Below, one piece after another: positions 23,101 through 35,348 of a stretch of 64,000 nt of DNA (positions within the stretch are counted from its first letter, which is position 1; every line of letters begins with the position of its first letter). Origin of the DNA: Hypericum androsaemum (taxonomy: Eukaryota > Streptophyta > Magnoliopsida > Malpighiales > Hypericaceae); assembly GCA_963995505.1 (NCBI GenBank), contig OZ023192.1:10461001-10525000 (forward strand), written 5' to 3'. The position numbers were made by a program, and so were the translations under genes. The notes below the pieces were generated by a model, which was given only the letters and a program-made list of their open reading frames with translations, ran no database searches and had not been told where the DNA came from.

Positions 23101-23330
23101 TCTATAAAGTTTGGCCCAGCCAACTTATTTGATTCCAGTACAAATCTCAATGATATGTTAGCCAATTCAACACACTTAAGGAAATAAAATTAAAAACAGG
23201 AATTAAAACACATGATTCCTATGATCATCATTCAGTAATCAAAATAAACACGGCCTTTAGTTTTATTTTATGTCCATTATTTTCACATAATCAACGACCT
23301 CATCGGAAGAAACGAATTTATATTTAATAT

Positions 23331-23619
23331 TGTTATGAATTCAGCAACTAGAGAACAGAACGCGCAAAGAACACGGACACAAGAGATAACGTGGTTTGGC
23401 CTATTGCCTACGTCCACGGAGAGAAAGGAGAAATTTTATTGATGGATCCGAGTCGCAAAGCTATACAAAATATTAATGTAATATGCCTTTATATACAGGC
23501 AAACTCTTGTACATCAAGTAAGCTATCTAGGTCAAATTAGGAGTCCAAAACCTAGTCCGAATATAATAGGAAACAAACCCACAAATCGTTTCCTCTTTAA
23601 TTTCTCGACATCTTTAACA
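23331..23619 (-). repeat. 3' LTR of the deleted copia element
   Basis: Plus strand starts TGTTATGAATTCAGCAAC and ends CATCTTTAACA. Nearly identical to 25399-25682. Confidence 0.88.
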
Positions 23620-23842
23620 ATCTTCACCTTGGCGAGAAATCATCCTGTGGACGAACCATGAAGCTCCATCCGAACTTTAACAAACTTCACCTTGATAAAA
23701 TACCGCCAAATGAAGAGCCATGAGAACTTGAAAAATAAAACCGACTCTACCAGCTCCACCTTGAACATAGATACAGCGCCATCAATAATACCATCTCAAC
23801 TTTGTCACCACCTTTTTTTGTTCAATCACATGGAGTCAGTCC

Positions 23843-25372
23843 TCAAGCTCGAGCTTTCGAACTTGCTTGACCTATGCTACATGCCATAGCATACAAAGGG
23901 AAACCTTTTGTTCCACCAAGTAGAACCCTCGACATGCCACCAACTCTACCGTTCGACCTTGAGTGAGATACCCAATTCGTCCGTGGTGCTACCAATGGCT
24001 TCGCATTCCCCATGCAAAACCTACCCAACACCTTTGACGTGCACATCCTTTTAGACAACCATAGCGAGAACTTGCTAACTTTGTCTCCGCGAATCCCAAC
24101 TCCACTCAAACCATTCATGTAAAGCTTTCGCTCCATCACACAAGAGCTTTTCTCTCCTCTATCGGAACCCAACGATAAGACTCCACCTACAACCATGTTC
24201 CCCACTAACCTGTAGGTGTTCCTAGCATTCCTTTCACCCTTCATCACCACCACAGCATCCTTCTCCACCTCTATTAGCCTACCTACAACATTATAGTTAT
24301 ACCCACTATAATCCAAGGCTCCTAACGAGATCAAATTTCTCTCCAACTTTGGAACATGTCTAACCCCACACAATTTTCTCTCAACACCATCCTACATCTT
24401 GATTTGGATATCACATATGCCAGTAATTCTGCAAGTAGAACCATCACCCATAGTCACCATACCTGAATCAACGAACTTGTAGGTGTCGAACTACCCTCTT
24501 TTGGGCGTCATGTGGAAAGAGCAAGTGCTATCCAAAATCCATGAATCAGAATGCTTTGAACTTGACAAAATAGAAAGAAGATCACCATCTGACCCATCCA
24601 AATGTGAGGCCACATTCATGGAACCTGATCCTTTTTCCTTGCGATCCCGAGTTCTTTTTGGACAATCCTTCTTCATGTGCCCTTTTTCTCCATATTCGAA
24701 GTAATTTTCCTTGAACCTCCTTGACCACGACTTTGATCCCTTCCAGTCTTTTGCCCCACTACGATCACCATGGCTACCTCTCACAACCAGCCATTTCGCG
24801 TATTCATCGCCAATTTTTCTTCTTTGATGAAACCCTAACAGAGTACTTGTGATATCTTCCAAAACCAGGGACTCCTTCCCCCAAGTTAGAGTTGTAACCA
24901 AATTTTCGTAGGAGCCAGGTAAAGAATTCAGCAGCAACAATGCCTTGTCTTCTTCCTCGAACTTCACATCAACCTTTCTCAAGTCGCTCACAAGTTGACT
25001 GAAACCATTAATGTGTTGGCTCAAATCCGAGCCCTCCTTCATCTTGAGCCCATACAATCTTTGCTTAAGATAAAGCTTGTTCGACAAAGACTTAGACATA
25101 TACCTTGCCTCCAATTTTTTCCATATCTCATCTGGTGACTCCTCATCCATGACGTGATACATCACATCATCCGCCAAGCACAAGCGAATTGTCGCCACTG
25201 CCTTGGCCCTCATCTCCTTCCACTCTTGCTCCTCCATCTTCTCGGGCTTCTTCTCCGAGAGCGGGATGACCATCCGTTGTTGCACGAGGAGATACATGAC
25301 ACGCCTTTGTCATAACTCAAAATTCGAAGAACTATCGAACTTCACAAGAGCAAACTTCGAGCCGTCCGTCAT
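23843..25372 (-). pseudogene. gag-protease plus RT-tail remnant, copy 1
   Basis: Starts at ATG 25372 (MTDGSKFALVKFD). A stop lies in the first 25 codons (before QRR), at the same place as in the copy at 42422. Next come the gag body (EEQEWKEM...LYLKQRLYGLKMKEG), a damaged zinc knuckle (YFEYGEKGHMKKDC, two cysteines lost), the protease (SWILDSTCSFHM, DST in place of DTG/DSG) and KVLGRFCMGNAKPL. That last piece resembles the C-terminal end of copia reverse transcriptase. The direct joining of protease to the RT tail marks the internal deletion. Confidence 0.78.
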
Positions 25373-25398
25373 CCTCCAACCTAAGCTCTGATACCAAT

Positions 25399-25682
25399 TA
25401 TTATGAATTCAGCAACTAGAGAACAAAATGAGCAAAGAACACAGACACAAGAGATAACGTGATTCGACCTAGTGTCTACGTCCACAGAGAGAAAGGAGAA
25501 ATTTTATTGATAGATTCGAGTCACAAAGCTATACAAAATCTTAAAGTAACATGCTTTTAAGGCAAACTCTTGTACATCAAGTAAGCTATCTAGGTCAAAT
25601 TAGGAGTCCAAAACTTAGTCCGGATATAATAGGAAACAAGCCCACAAATCGTTTCCTCTTTAATTTCTCGACATCTCTAACA
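25399..25682 (-). repeat. 5' LTR of the deleted copia element
   Basis: Begins TATTATGAATTCAGC on the plus strand (TG changed to TA) and ends CATCTCTAACA. A short deletion relative to the other LTR lies near 25558. Confidence 0.88.
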
Positions 25683-25687
25683 AATAT

Positions 25688-26938
25688 AAATCTTAATGGA
25701 CTAGGATCCATATTTCTACTATCCCAATCACATGCTTTGGCTGGTAACTGTGACAGCAGAACTGGTAGGTCTCCAAACCAATTGCAATTTCTACAATTCC
25801 TAGTTATCGGACCCAGTCTAATCGATGTCCCCTCATTGTTTCTTTGTTTTGGCTAGAGAAACAACTTAGGTAGTTTACAACCATCACACGGTGATATTTA
25901 CATGTCCATATAAGAGTTCCATTAGACGTAGCTCTAAGCAAAAGACTTTGGTCTTAAATACTATAGAGCGAAATCTCAGTTTCTTTTAATTATGACAGAA
26001 GACATTATTCATTCAAAATAAAAACCATATTTGAGTTTGAGGAACAAGATCCAAACATAGCTCATATAACATATACTGAAATCCAATTCAGAAAGAATAC
26101 GAACGTTTAATGGAATCCAATCCAAATAGAATAATCACATAATAAACATACTTAACACATATATCAAATAAAAGTGTAATGCAATAAGTTTTCATGGGTA
26201 AACTGATTGCTAAAATAGAATTACCAACAAGCTCCAAACTTTTGGTCAATTTCTAAAGTTCTTCCAAAATATTTTGCCCAATTTTCGTCCAACGAAAAAG
26301 CCTCTTATTCCTTTTCAGAATTTAAAATAATTTAGGGGCCAAATTGCAATTAACCAAAAAATTCGGAAATTTCAGAAACTCCCAAGGACCAAACTGAAAT
26401 TTTCCAGATTCACAAACTTGCAGAGAAGTCCCTGTAAAATCATAAATTCATAAGGATTGCCCCTAGGGCAAATTTCAATAAGCGGCCTGACCTATGAACC
26501 CTAATTCTTTTCGTTACAGCGTCACAGAATCACCATGATATTCAGAAGTAAGCACTTCACCATGTTAAAGAATCATGACGAGGTCACAAATCAAGTTTAA
26601 TAAATTTCTAAGGCTTTTAACTGATCCAACAACAATGACAAAATCCAATCCCTCTCATCGATAAATTAAAATTAAGATTTCATCCTTTGATTTCAGAACG
26701 TAAAAGAACGAATCCAATTGTTAAATCCAATTCCAGAAGAACAAAAACCTATACCGAATTCCTATTCCGATTAGAGAGTAATCCAATTGGTTGGCCGTTT
26801 CAATTAAAGCAACAAATAGGAAATTCATGGGTTCGCAGGTTACTAAATCATAAACGGGCATCAACATATCAAAAATTAAATCTAATTTTATTTATGAAGA
26901 TGCATAAAATTATGTATACGCCATAAAATCAGTCTGAA
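25688..26938 (-). other. gag N-terminal and leader region of the outer minus copia
   Basis: Sequence between the nested element and the primer site of the outer minus-strand copia. It is too decayed to read as protein with confidence. Confidence 0.4.
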
Positions 26939-26954
26939 GCTCTAATACCACTAT

Positions 26955-28501
26955 TGAAATTTATAAGCACGAACCTCGGGTTCGTAGCAGCGGAAGTTAA
27001 AATTTTTCACCAACACCAAATCTGATCATGGAAGTATAACATAAAATCAGGATAATAGTATCGTTAAAGAATTCTTACAATGTGTTGTAGATCGAATTTT
27101 CAACTATGATATCCACGTAATCCTCGTCTATGAACTTCTTGACAATTGAAATATTTGAGAATTTACTAAGAGAATTTTTTACGAAGATTAACTAGAAAAA
27201 TTATATGTTTTTAGTTTAAAAGTTGCGTACAGCAACTTTATGCCTTTACATATATATAGTAAACTAAACTAAACGATTCCTATTCTAATAGGAGAAGTTT
27301 CATGAGCACCAAGATTGGGAGGTCCAATCATCGACTTGCCCTTTGGGCCATTGACCTAGTCAACATGTGCAACATTTTACTATATATTATATAATTAAAT
27401 TCAATCTAATTAACCAATAATAATACTATCTATAATTAAATTCAATTTAATTAACCAATAATAATACTATCTAATATAATTATAATATTTCTCTATAGAT
27501 TACATATTCTTGATCAAATCAATATTTAATCTAACCAATTTCAATTCGTAAACTAAGACTATTTATTGTGTGACCCATAGACCCTCACATGTCAAGCAAT
27601 TAGTCAAACTAATGGTCTTAGTCGAACCCTAGACAATAAACCAGACAATCTCAACATATGAGGTACGTTGTGAGGATACTGCAACTACCTATAATGTGAA
27701 GCTCATAGTGATACGGTCTTTTCATTTGCGAATACTCGATTAAGTCTAGAACATGATAAAGTGTCTATTCAATCATATTATCTCATTCTACTAATTGATC
27801 ACATTGTCACTTTTAGACACTATTCCAAAAGTGACGTGCATTGGCCAATGACTAACGATCCAATTAGTTATGAGAAGACAAGTATTTTCTCCAAGTCTAT
27901 TTGAGGAATGAATCATATTCTTGACTCAAGTACCACGCACATGCACTTCGTAATGTACCTAACACATATCGTATCTATCCTGTCAGGAGTGCAAGCGTTG
28001 GTCACGGTCAAAGTCCATCACTCTGTACATACCATGCGTATAGACCTCAAGTCAGAGGACTATACACTACTCCACAAATTGATATTCCCATAGAAACGTA
28101 AATATAATACACCAAACAGTTTCTCGGCGGGCATGCCAATACTCTCTAAAGTATCCATGCATCCATCATGAAATACCTAGTATTTCGTAGTTGTTAGAAC
28201 CACTACATCCTCTAAGGATATGATACAGATTGTACGCCAATCTCAATCGCATCATCGATATCCCATTCTCGATGATCATTGATTGTGGCTGTTTAAGAAC
28301 CATGTTTACAATTATTTGCGATTTCACATTCTCAATGACAACATTACTTCATGGGAACACTAACATAAATATATGCAAACAATCAAACAATATATTCAAT
28401 GAGTGTAATGCCAAATATTATAAATTAATAATACGAAATAACTGAATGTGATCAAGTACAATGTCCTTACTAGGATTGTCTCTAGGACATATATACTAAC
28501 A
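26955..28501 (-). repeat. 5' LTR of the outer minus copia element
   Basis: Defined by the primer site on its left and by the minus-strand start TGTTAGTATATATGTCC at 28501, a start I recognise from plant copia LTRs. A direct repeat (TATAATTAAATTCAA(T/C)(C/T)TAATTAACC) lies at about 27389-27470. Confidence 0.65.
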
Positions 28502-28710
28502 CTAATTACTAATTTTTTCAATTTTGATAAACTTGTTGTTACATGATATTTTTGTCTTTATAACTACTTTTTTTTCAAATAAAAAAATATATTCTCTCGA
28601 TTGTTATTCCTCCCAACTTATTAATGTCCATTCTTTTCTTCCATTTTTTTGTCTCCTCGTTTGTTTCTAAAAAAAACTATGATACTGACTATCAAATAAA
28701 AATTATACAT

Positions 28711-28812
28711 GCCAAAGGGCATATAGCCTAGGGGCACAAGGCGTTGTAAATTTCAAGGACGTCCAAGGTTCAAACCTTGGCGTGGTGTAAAATTTTATCT
28801 TTCAAAAAAATG
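28711..28812 (+). mobile_element. tRNA-derived SINE (about 100 bp)
   Basis: Contains an A-box-like TAGCCTAGGGGC and a B-box GGTTCAAACC (about 28771), and ends in GTAAAATTTTATCTTTC plus a short A tail. It is flanked by a perfect 12-bp target duplication, AAAATTATACAT (28699-28710 and 28813-28824). It is probably a 5'-intact short SINE. The same 3' end pattern occurs at 30164-30274. Confidence 0.8.
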
Positions 28813-28824
28813 AAAATTATACAT

Positions 28825-30163
28825 ATAATCAAAATTATCTAAAAATTTTAGTATTTTTTATTTTGTTTTGATAATTTGAATTTTCATGAAATAACTTTTG
28901 GAGTCTGAATTATTCGAATCCTCCACGTTTGAATTTAGATTTCCATTACAGAACCTTTTAACAATTTATATCAAAGTAATACGTAATGCTCCAAATATTC
29001 CACGATAATCCTACAATTTATAATACATAGTACCACAAAATATAGAAAAACATGACAGTGGATTAATACCTTGAGGTTGGGAGCTCACTTGAGACCACTT
29101 TTATTATGTTTACAATACACAACAATGATATGAGTCTCTAGTGATCATTTTAGGTGAATTGTAATTATGGCACATATGGTTCAAGTTCTTGGATGGAAGA
29201 ATAAAACTTTATTTTGAAAAATATACTTCATTTTGGAAAAAATGTTCACTTGTTTATATGATGATTCATTGTCTTAGAATTTTGAATTGAACACAAAAAC
29301 TATAACAATTTTCTCAAAAATAGAGAGATCAAGCTAGGATGCACCTCACCTCCCTGACATTTGACCAAACATTTTTTCCAACGTGAATTTGTAAATTAAA
29401 TCGGTTCGTGACAAGGACAAAGGGTCTCTAATTATTTAAAAAAATCATAAAGGATCTCAACTTATTAAAAAGAAAACCATTAAGGGTAGGCTCGGTCGAC
29501 CATATCTCACTTTGCCCAATGTCAATGAAGTAACTAATAGCTCTGCGCTTAATCGAAAGATGAGCCGACAGGTTCCGAATCATATAAATGTTCAGAGAGA
29601 AGGGTCATAACATCGTATTGTTGGACCAAGGTTGCCCTAATCGTTGCCATCGAGAATTTTGACATCCTGGTGTGCTTTTTTTTTCTAGAAATCAACCCGT
29701 AAGCTATCGTTACAGTTTAATCAACATATGTTGAATTTAGAGGGTCTGGAACAAAAAGTTATACCCTTCTAGTTGTCTAATTTCAGAAGCGGGGGAGGAG
29801 TTGGAGGGAAGAAGACAAAGGTCTTCTTGAGTTATTATAAAAAATTAGGGGCATTTTGAAATTTTTTTACTTCCCACTTCATGTTGTACATATATGCTAA
29901 AATGTTGGGACGGCGGGTCATGTAGATAATAAAATGACGCGGTTTCGTTAAATTATCTTGGGCGGCTGCCCGGGTGCTCTCGCTGATAAAAATTAAAAGA
30001 AATTGGATCTTTCTATGCGTTTTAAACCACAAGAGATACTCAAGTGTAAAATCACGAGACTACAAAGTACTAAAATAGACTTTTTCCAAGATTTTACCTA
30101 TTCAAACATAAATTAATCAGCCAATTCGCATAGATGGTAATTTCAACCCAAAAATATTGTAAG
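28825..30163. other. intergenic, no gene recognised
   Basis: AT-rich sequence. A somewhat GC-richer patch at about 29480-29830 has no long frame and no match that I recognise. It may be an old repeat. Confidence 0.4.
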
Positions 30164-30274
30164 ACCAAAAAATATTTGGCCTAACAGTATATAAAATGTA
30201 TAAGATTTGACAGAAATTCTAGGTTCAAATTCAAAAAATATATATTTGTTGTAAAAATTTACCTTTAAAAAAAA
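30164..30274 (+). mobile_element. second SINE copy, degenerate
   Basis: Head CCAAAAAATATTTGGCCTAACAG parallels the head of the SINE at 28711. B-box GGTTCAAATTC lies at 30222-30232, followed by TGTAAAAATTTACCTTT and an A tail. Only a weak flanking repeat (GTAAG) is seen, so it is older. Confidence 0.5.
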
Positions 30275-30724
30275 TTAACAGCAGTAAGAATAAACAATAA
30301 AACTTTTCTGATCGGGAAACAATAAAATAGAAAATTAAACAATAAATGGCGCACCGATTTCCAACTCCTAATTGTACACAGCACAAACAGCATGTGGTTC
30401 ACTCTGTCCTCCCACTTGCACTCTATAAACGAAGCATGCAATAGAGTTCAATCGGATATGAATAAGGTCTTTTTGGAAGAAAAAAAATGCCTTATACAGA
30501 GTATCGATAAATAATTATCTTTTTTTCTAATAGACATTAATCAGCTCGTTATCTGGTAAACACAAAAGCGACTTTATCTTTATGTATGCCAAAATTTTTA
30601 CAATTGTCCATTAACAAAAATAATTTAGTATAATTAATGGTTAAAATTTAATATTTGTTATTTATAAAGATTTCAACAAGATATACTCTTTCTAGATTTT
30701 ATTAAAAGATTCATAGTAATCTTT

Positions 30725-30800
30725 TAAAAAATAACTCGGAGGTCGATCCGGGATTTCTCCCGTCCTCTGGACAATCGTTCAGATCACCATTATACCAAAA
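30725..30800 (-). other. tRNA-like sequence (possible SINE head)
   Basis: The minus strand has TGGTATAATGGTGATC (A-box-like) and, about 45 bases on, CCCGGATCGACCTCC (B-box-like). No full cloverleaf closes, so it is not called a tRNA gene. Its first bases recur in the second unit of the adjacent tandem duplication. Confidence 0.3.
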
Positions 30801-31337
30801 AATTTCTAAATTAAAAATATATTGTTTATTATATTTAGAACTTAAATAGTAAATATTTATCAAATTTCCTAATTTTGATGCAAAATTATAATCTACAAGC
30901 ATTAAAACATAATTTATCATTTTAATTGAAATATATATTTTTCTGTTTAAAAATTATTTTTTAGGAGCCGGTCGGTTCAACTAGAAAAATCAACCGATCC
31001 GACCAGAAAAATTGGTGGTCAACCACATGCCCTAATTCTTGGTCCAACCACCAGTTTCGGATCACCATTATACCGGAAATTTTCTAAATTAAAAATAAAT
31101 TGTTTATTATATTTAGTAGTTAAATAGTAAATATTTATCAAATTTCCTAATTTTGATGCAGAATTATAATCTACAAGCATTAAAACATAATTTATCATTT
31201 TAATTGAAATATATAATTTTCCGTTTAAAAATTATTTTTTAGGAGCCGGTCGGTTCAACTAGGAAAATCAACCGATCCGACCAGAAAAATTGGTGGTCAA
31301 CCACAGGCCCTAATTCTTGGTCCAACCACTAGTCGAG
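30782..31337. repeat. 278-bp tandem duplication
   Basis: GATCACCATTATACC starts at 30782 and again at 31060. The two units stay closely similar through the GGAGCCGGTCGGTTCAAC block and the GGTCCAACCAC block. The interior resembles the Gs-and-CCGACC-rich elements also seen at 13582-14087. Confidence 0.85.
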
Positions 31338-31367
31338 CGACATTTTAAAACTATGATCAATAATACA

Positions 31368-32390
31368 AGGCTAAATTACCCTTAGGTTTCTGGAATTTCG
31401 TCATCTTACCTCTAGCATCCCTAGGTTTCCGAAAATGATCATCCCCCGTATTTAGTTTTATTATAATTTTGGGTCCCTCGCTAACATCATCATCCATTTT
31501 ATTATTAATTTATCTCTAAAATGACTTTTTAACCCCTCTTGTCATCTACTCGTGAACACAACCTTCCGATCATGTTCTCCGGCGACCAAAATTTACTCCG
31601 GCGGACAAACCAAATCTCCGGTCACCAACAATCTGCTAACAACACCCACATGTTTTCAAGGCGGAGGCCGAGCTCCGGCGATTCTCGTGGAGCCACGGTC
31701 ACGCGTCCCGCGTGCTATCAGACAATGGCCGCGGTAGTGGCGCGTCAGAGTCAGTGGTCGCTCTCGTGCCTCATGCGCAGAGGAAGCAGCAGGCTCAGCT
31801 GGACCGGACTCCGTCCGGCGTCAGGAACGACGTCGATCATCTTCTCCATTAAACCCAAACAGATCGGCAGTGCTGCGGCGGGTGGAGCTCGGCAAGGACG
31901 CAAGATGGCGGACATCCGCTCTCCTCCTCCGGTAGCGGGGTTCTAAGAGAGGTTTCTCTCTCCCCGAACTTCAGCCCTTTCGCGTCGAGCAAACCGATGG
32001 CCCTATCGGGAAACTCGGCGAGCTGGAGCTTCTCTTTCTCGAGTTTAGCGTCGTACCCGTTCCTTCCACCGGTGGTCTTCTTAACCGAATTGGCCATCCT
32101 CAAAGGCCCAGAGCATCTGGATGTGGTGCTCGACGGACCCCACATAGCTGTCCGGCCGGAGCTTGGAGTTCGTAGAGATATTCCTCTTCCGATTGGTTAT
32201 TAATTTATTGATTTTTACTGATTTTTTTTAAGGGTATATAAGTTATTTACATAAAAAAATACTGATAATATCAGTAAAGGACTCGAGAGTATAATAAAAA
32301 AATACGAAAGACGAAAAAATTATTTTTTAAAACCTAAGGACGCTAGAGATAAAATGACAAAACTCCAGAAATCTAAGAGTAATTTACCCT
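31368..32390. mobile_element. Mutator-like transposon carrying gene fragments (Pack-MULE type)
   Basis: Long imperfect terminal inverted repeats, over 100 bp. The left end is AGGCTAAATTACCCTTAG and the right end, read on the minus strand, is AGGGTAAATTACTCTTAG; the similarity continues through TTTCTGGA, GTCAT and CTCTAGC. The flanking 9 bp agree in 8 positions (AATAATACA 31359-31367; AATAATATA 32391-32399), as expected for Mutator elements. The interior (about 31550-32210) is clearly GC-richer than its surroundings. It has no transposase, but it carries pieces of a topoisomerase II gene on the minus strand. Confidence 0.82.
32010..32185 (-). pseudogene. captured DNA topoisomerase II fragments
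   Basis: On the minus strand one frame reads LRPDSYVGSVEHHIQMLWAF (about 32185-32105). This matches the conserved LRPDTYVGS...TLW start of the eukaryotic type II topoisomerase ATPase domain. Immediately after, in another frame, comes VKKTTGGRNGYDAKL (about 32085-32040), the conserved VKKTTGGRNGYGAKL ATP-lid motif of the same protein. In a real enzyme these lie roughly 90-100 residues apart. Here they are nearly adjacent, so intervening exons were lost. The sequence after AKL no longer looks like topoisomerase II. Confidence 0.78.
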
Positions 32391-32399
32391 AATAATATA

Positions 32400-32969
32400 T
32401 GATTACCGTAAAACTACTGGCGTAAACGTCCATGTTTTTGGTGGAAGAAGAGGGGCAAAAATCTCTAGGTATATAAATCAAAATGACCAATTAAATCTTA
32501 CTAAGTACAAAGCCCTCTCTCGACCTTTTGTGAGGTTGCGATCGCCGGCCTCGTAATCAATATCAAGGTGGAACCACACGTCATTCAATTCAACCAACCT
32601 ACCAGCATTAATTGGCTCAGCGAGGCACATGCCATTCGTTGAAAGATGTTCATTTATTTTTCTCTTTTCGGTACTTCATCAATTATTCTAACCCGAATTG
32701 TGCATGATTCTACTATAATGTATTTAAGCGAAACAGTTGGTACTCATAGGACGTACGTAGATTGTAGATATCCCTTTCTAACTTTCTAGGTAGCACCCAA
32801 GTTGCATCCTACGGCTACACTCTAGCTGGATAGATTAAATCATTAAGCTGACTGGATGGAGTATGGTCCAAGAAGAAAAGGAAAAGGGGTCAATGTTTAA
32901 AATATTACATAGCTTATATTATTAGATAGTCGAATATTTTTTAATATTTTTAGGTGATGCTTACTACTT
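32400..32969. other. intergenic, no gene recognised
   Basis: AT-rich spacer between the Mutator-like element and the next LTR element. No structure is recognised. Confidence 0.4.
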
Positions 32970-32974
32970 AACAA

Positions 32975-33146
32975 TGTTGGAGTTGGCAATAGTTCGCCTG
33001 TGTTGCAAGTGGTGGCCAGCAGAAATTTTTTTGTTTTGACTCGACTCTTGTTTCAGATTCCTAATTCGACTTAGATAAGTTTCTTGTACACCAAGGATTC
33101 GTCTATTATATAAAGACGTGTTCTCTTAGGTTATGATATTGCTTTG
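32975..33146 (+). repeat. 5' LTR, left part (split)
   Basis: Aligns with 44341-44545 of the 3' LTR. It lacks a 28-bp stretch containing two GCGATCGC palindromes that the 3' LTR has (about 44374-44400). It ends in CTTTG, which is repeated after the gypsy insertion. Confidence 0.88.
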
Positions 33147-35288
33147 TGTCACGACCCAAATTCGTGGTCGGTGACCGGCGCAAGATCATGTCAAACTTAA
33201 TATAATAAACCACAACCTAGCAAGCCTCAAATCATAAAACATCATTCTTATTACCAGGATTGTCAAACTTTTTTTTTCCACAACATTGTTTCTTCAAACA
33301 AACATATTTATCGTGTGTGTCCAAAACTTGGTAGGCATTGGAGTACACATCTCAACGTCATATTATCAAACTCATCCTTTTAAAACATAAACATAAATTT
33401 ACACATACATTACATATTAACATTAATCTAAGATCATATGTCAAAGACTAACAAATATGTACAATGGAGCGACCTAGATTACCAAAAAAAAAGACCATCT
33501 GGAGACCTTCAAATGTTGCCCGAGATGGAAGATAACGGGCTAAACTCAGAGGGAAAAGCTTCTCCAGATGCAAACCATGGCTTAAACCTCTTCACCTATT
33601 GATTGAAGTAAGGGATAAGTGCTTTGAAATACTTAGTAAGCCAATATTATAAGTAACATGTATTTAACCAACCAAACATCCCCATCAAACCCAAATACTA
33701 CCACAAGGCTACTATGATAAAAGGACCACTTCACAAATAAGGTAATCAAATAATCACATATCAAACATAACCAGAAGTTCAGATAAACCTTTACAAACAC
33801 ATAGCACAAATCGGATGAACTTCAGATAGGTCTAGATAGTGTCATTCCCACACCAACACGAGGATACCATATCTTAAAGGCACCATTAGAAACCAACCCC
33901 GCCGGCCAAATATCATATCATATACATATCCAATGTATCCTCAGTATATGTGCACATATGCCAACATCCCCGGTCGGTCACGGGTAGACCTCATCATCCG
34001 CCATCTCACAAATGACATACCAAACACACATAATATACATTGACCAAAATATATTGACCACATATTCAAATTCATACCAAAAGAGTCTCATATCACGAAT
34101 TGGGCAAAATAGCCCCAAATAGACAAACAATCCACAAATATTATCAAATCCCATATTGACCAAAAACTAATCATATAACCATACTTTAAACCAATCAAAA
34201 ATACACCAAATTATACATATCACCCACGTCTAGTTAACTAAACACATGTTACAAAGAATATCCACTTACAAGATAATGGTTGCTCAAACTATTCAAAGAG
34301 AAGCTCTGTGCTTCATTTTACAACTCCTGGCACTCAGATTCAGTCGGTTAACTAGTCAAAAGAACATAAACCACTATCATTACCAACCTCTCAAGCATGT
34401 AATTAGATCTTAGGTAATATAAAAATGTCTTAGTTCATTTCTTAGATTCGGATTTACACAAGGCAGCCCCAAAACCTATACTAAAATTCACAAAACTACA
34501 CCTCCGATGATCAATTTCTCTTCCAACTTCTATACATAAAAATCCTAGCTAAAACTTACCTTGACTTCCTTCTTCTAGGTCTATATTAATCTGTTCTAAT
34601 CTTTACCTACTAGATTCTTCAAGGTGTAAAAGGGTTTCTATTCAAATTAAGCAAAATCTTTCAAAACTACTTACCTATTCTTCCAAGTTGTTGAAATCTG
34701 TCCACCTTTTTTCCTTCTTCTTTTACCTTCGGTTTCGCCCTTTCTCCTAGGCCTTCCTCTCTGTTTTTCTGTCCTAAATGACCAATTGGTTCGTGCCTAT
34801 CTTCTGGTCCAAAAGATTTTTCCTTTTATATGCATGCTAAGTAGCTTAGTCATCATACTTTTTATTTGCCACCTAGCCAACTTGCAATAGAATTTCTCTT
34901 TTGATCCTAGACTTTTTCAGCCATTCAAAATCATTTCTAAACTTCTTAATATATTTTAATAAGTCCCTAAAATGAGCCTTATTCAAATAAAGTCACATAA
35001 CAAATTATTTTCACAAAATTTCCCAAAACTGACAAAATTAGACCAATTTCCGAGCACCTTGATTTATTGCTCTGTTACGACCAGATTATTTCATAAATTA
35101 CCAAAATCAAAAATGAAAAGTTATAGATCAAGGTGTTATAAATCTACACGAATTGAAATCACCTAATTTGGAGTCTGGATGGAGAAGTTATGCCTATTTT
35201 ACCGAATGATGACGGACTAAGCCTAAACCCTTCCAAAACCAACCTTATTTTGTTGTAACAATTTTGATTGAAGAGTTAGGGTATCACA
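33147..35288 (-). repeat. 3' LTR of the gypsy element
   Basis: Plus strand begins TGTCACGACCCAAATTCG and ends GGTATCACA. Closely similar to 40118-42259, with scattered substitutions and small indels. Confidence 0.95.
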
Positions 35289-35348
35289 GTCTCCCCTCCT
35301 TATAAAATTTGGTCTCCGAATTTGCAAAATAGAAAGCTAACTTACTTG

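Larger units (their letters stand above)
23331..25682 (-). mobile_element. internally deleted copia element (minus), copy 1 of a defective family
   Basis: The LTRs are 23331-23619 and 25399-25682. A perfect 5-bp duplication, AATAT, flanks it (23326-23330 and 25683-25687). A primer site is visible on the minus strand (TTGGTATCAGAGC, about 25384-25397), and a polypurine tract (CCAAGGTGAAGATTG) lies next to the 23619 end. The interior is only 1.78 kb: gag, zinc knuckle, protease, then a tail resembling the end of reverse transcriptase. Integrase and most of RT are absent. The element at 32975-44667 has the same structure. Confidence 0.9.
22331..28501 (-). mobile_element. truncated Ty1/copia element (minus), interrupted by a younger copia derivative
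   Basis: The minus-strand 5' LTR is 26955-28501 (1547 bp; starts TGTTAGTATATATG on the minus strand, ends at plus-strand TGAAATTTATAAGC). The primer site on the minus strand is GTGGTATTAGAGC (26939-26951), one base off the initiator tRNA-Met motif. Gag and protease follow down to about 22335. The rest of pol and the 3' LTR are missing because the element is cut at its junction with the plus-strand copia. Confidence 0.78.

Noticed and set aside
30725..30800. Functional tRNA gene on the minus strand
   Set aside because: A- and B-box-like motifs are present but no complete cloverleaf with an acceptor stem could be closed.
31539..31946. 135-aa plus-strand gene in the GC-rich island
   Set aside because: It lies inside the Mutator-like element. 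No recognisable domain, and high GC alone gives long frames in all directions.
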